Positions 4,914 through 5,124 of a DNA stretch of 5,124 nucleotides are shown here, piece after piece. The notes below the pieces were generated by a model. That model had not been told where the DNA came from. It saw only the letters and a program-made list of their open reading frames with translations, and searched no databases. The stretch's first letter is position 1; each line of letters begins with the position of its first letter. A program made the translations under genes and the position numbers. Location of the stretch: contig CAIXNQ010000236.1 in assembly GCA_903920835.1 (NCBI GenBank), forward strand, positions 1 through 5,124, given 5' to 3'. The DNA comes from an uncultured Bacteroidota bacterium. Lineage in GTDB: Bacteria; Bacteroidota; Bacteroidia; Flavobacteriales; Flavobacteriaceae.

Positions 4914-5124
4914 ATAAAATAAAGCTCTTTGCCCTCTCGATAGAAAAATCTAGTTATAAAAGAGGACTCTTTGCCCTCTCGACAGAAAAATCTAGTTATA
5001 AAAGAGCGCTCTTTGCCCTCTCGATAGAAAAATCTAGTTATAAAAGAGCGCTCTTTGCCCTCTCGATAGAAAAATCTAGTTATAAAAGAGCGCTCTTTGC
5101 CCTCTCGATAGAAAAATCTAGTTA
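4914..5124. repeat. Tandem array of a 42-bp unit with dyad junctions, open at right edge
   Basis: Units begin at 4925, 4967, 5009, 5051 and 5093, exactly 42 bp apart, and the fifth is cut after 32 bp by the window end. The unit starts CTCTTTGCCCTCTCGATAG, has a middle AAAAATCTAGTTAT and ends AAAGAGCG. Units 3 and 4 are identical. Unit 2 differs by one base (C at 4983), and unit 1 differs by its last two bases (GA at 4965-4966 for CG). A worn half-matching tail precedes unit 1 at 4914-4924. Each junction reads AAAGAG-CG-CTCTTT, a 14-bp palindrome, and each unit alone can fold by CTCTTT/AAAGAG. Inside the unit TAGA-AAAA-TCTA can pair. There are no unique spacers, so it is not CRISPR. Function is unknown: a protein-binding array, a repeated small RNA, or a simple length-variable satellite are all possible. 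Confidence 0.95.

Larger units (their letters stand above)
4730..5124. other. Gene-free region downstream of pepP
   Basis: This is 395 bp with no gene that I can support. In order it holds the pepP terminator, about 20 bp of plain AT-rich sequence, the possible gene remnant, the worn heptamer tract and the 42-bp array. The array frames stay open on both strands but have no ATG, GTG or TTG start in view. No tRNA or known small-RNA pattern was recognised. Confidence 0.7.

Noticed and set aside
4914..5124. CRISPR array
   Set aside because: The whole 42-bp period is repeated. There are no unique spacers between repeats and no cas-like gene in view.
4904..5124. Protein-coding gene made of 14-residue repeats
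   Set aside because: There is no start codon on the plus strand, no start in view on the minus strand, and the few differences between copies are amino-acid changing on both strands. Kept only as a finding.

Overview
The window looks like an AT-rich chromosomal segment from a member of the Bacteroidota, most likely a Flavobacterium or close relative. Three things point there: promoter boxes of the TTG / TAnnTTTG type in front of the genes, no strong Shine-Dalgarno sequences, and two small membrane-protein families (DUF6427-like and DUF6341-like) that I associate from memory with flavobacteria. No database search was possible, so all family names rest on reading the translations.

Layout. From 1 to 566 (minus) is the N-terminal part of a polytopic membrane protein running off the left edge. 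Divergent from it, 615-845 (plus) encodes a 76-residue one-helix membrane protein. It converges with purD (842-2116, minus; GAR synthetase of purine synthesis), and the two stop codons overlap. The terminator of the small gene is a 17-bp hairpin plus T-run lying inside the purD coding sequence. A 258-bp divergent spacer (2117-2374) holds two long inverted repeats and the two outward promoters. Then come a Pfk-2 type phosphofructokinase gene (2375-3301, plus) and an aminopeptidase P gene (3437-4729, plus) that ends in a strong symmetrical terminator (4748-4778).

The last 395 bp (4730-5124) hold no convincing gene. After the terminator there is a possible decayed 3' end of a minus-strand gene, then a degenerate heptamer tract. 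A second heptamer tract lies on the other side of the peptidase gene (3313-3375). Last is a tandem array of a 42-bp unit, at least 4.8 copies, which continues past the right edge. Each junction between units is a dyad (AAAGAG-CG-CTCTTT), and the 42-bp period equals about four turns of B-DNA. This array is the most unusual element here.

The complete genes are unrelated housekeeping functions (purine synthesis, glycolysis, peptide turnover). Each appears to have its own promoter, and nothing suggests a shared operon or pathway. The exception is the pair of small membrane proteins, which may act together, although that is only suggested by position.
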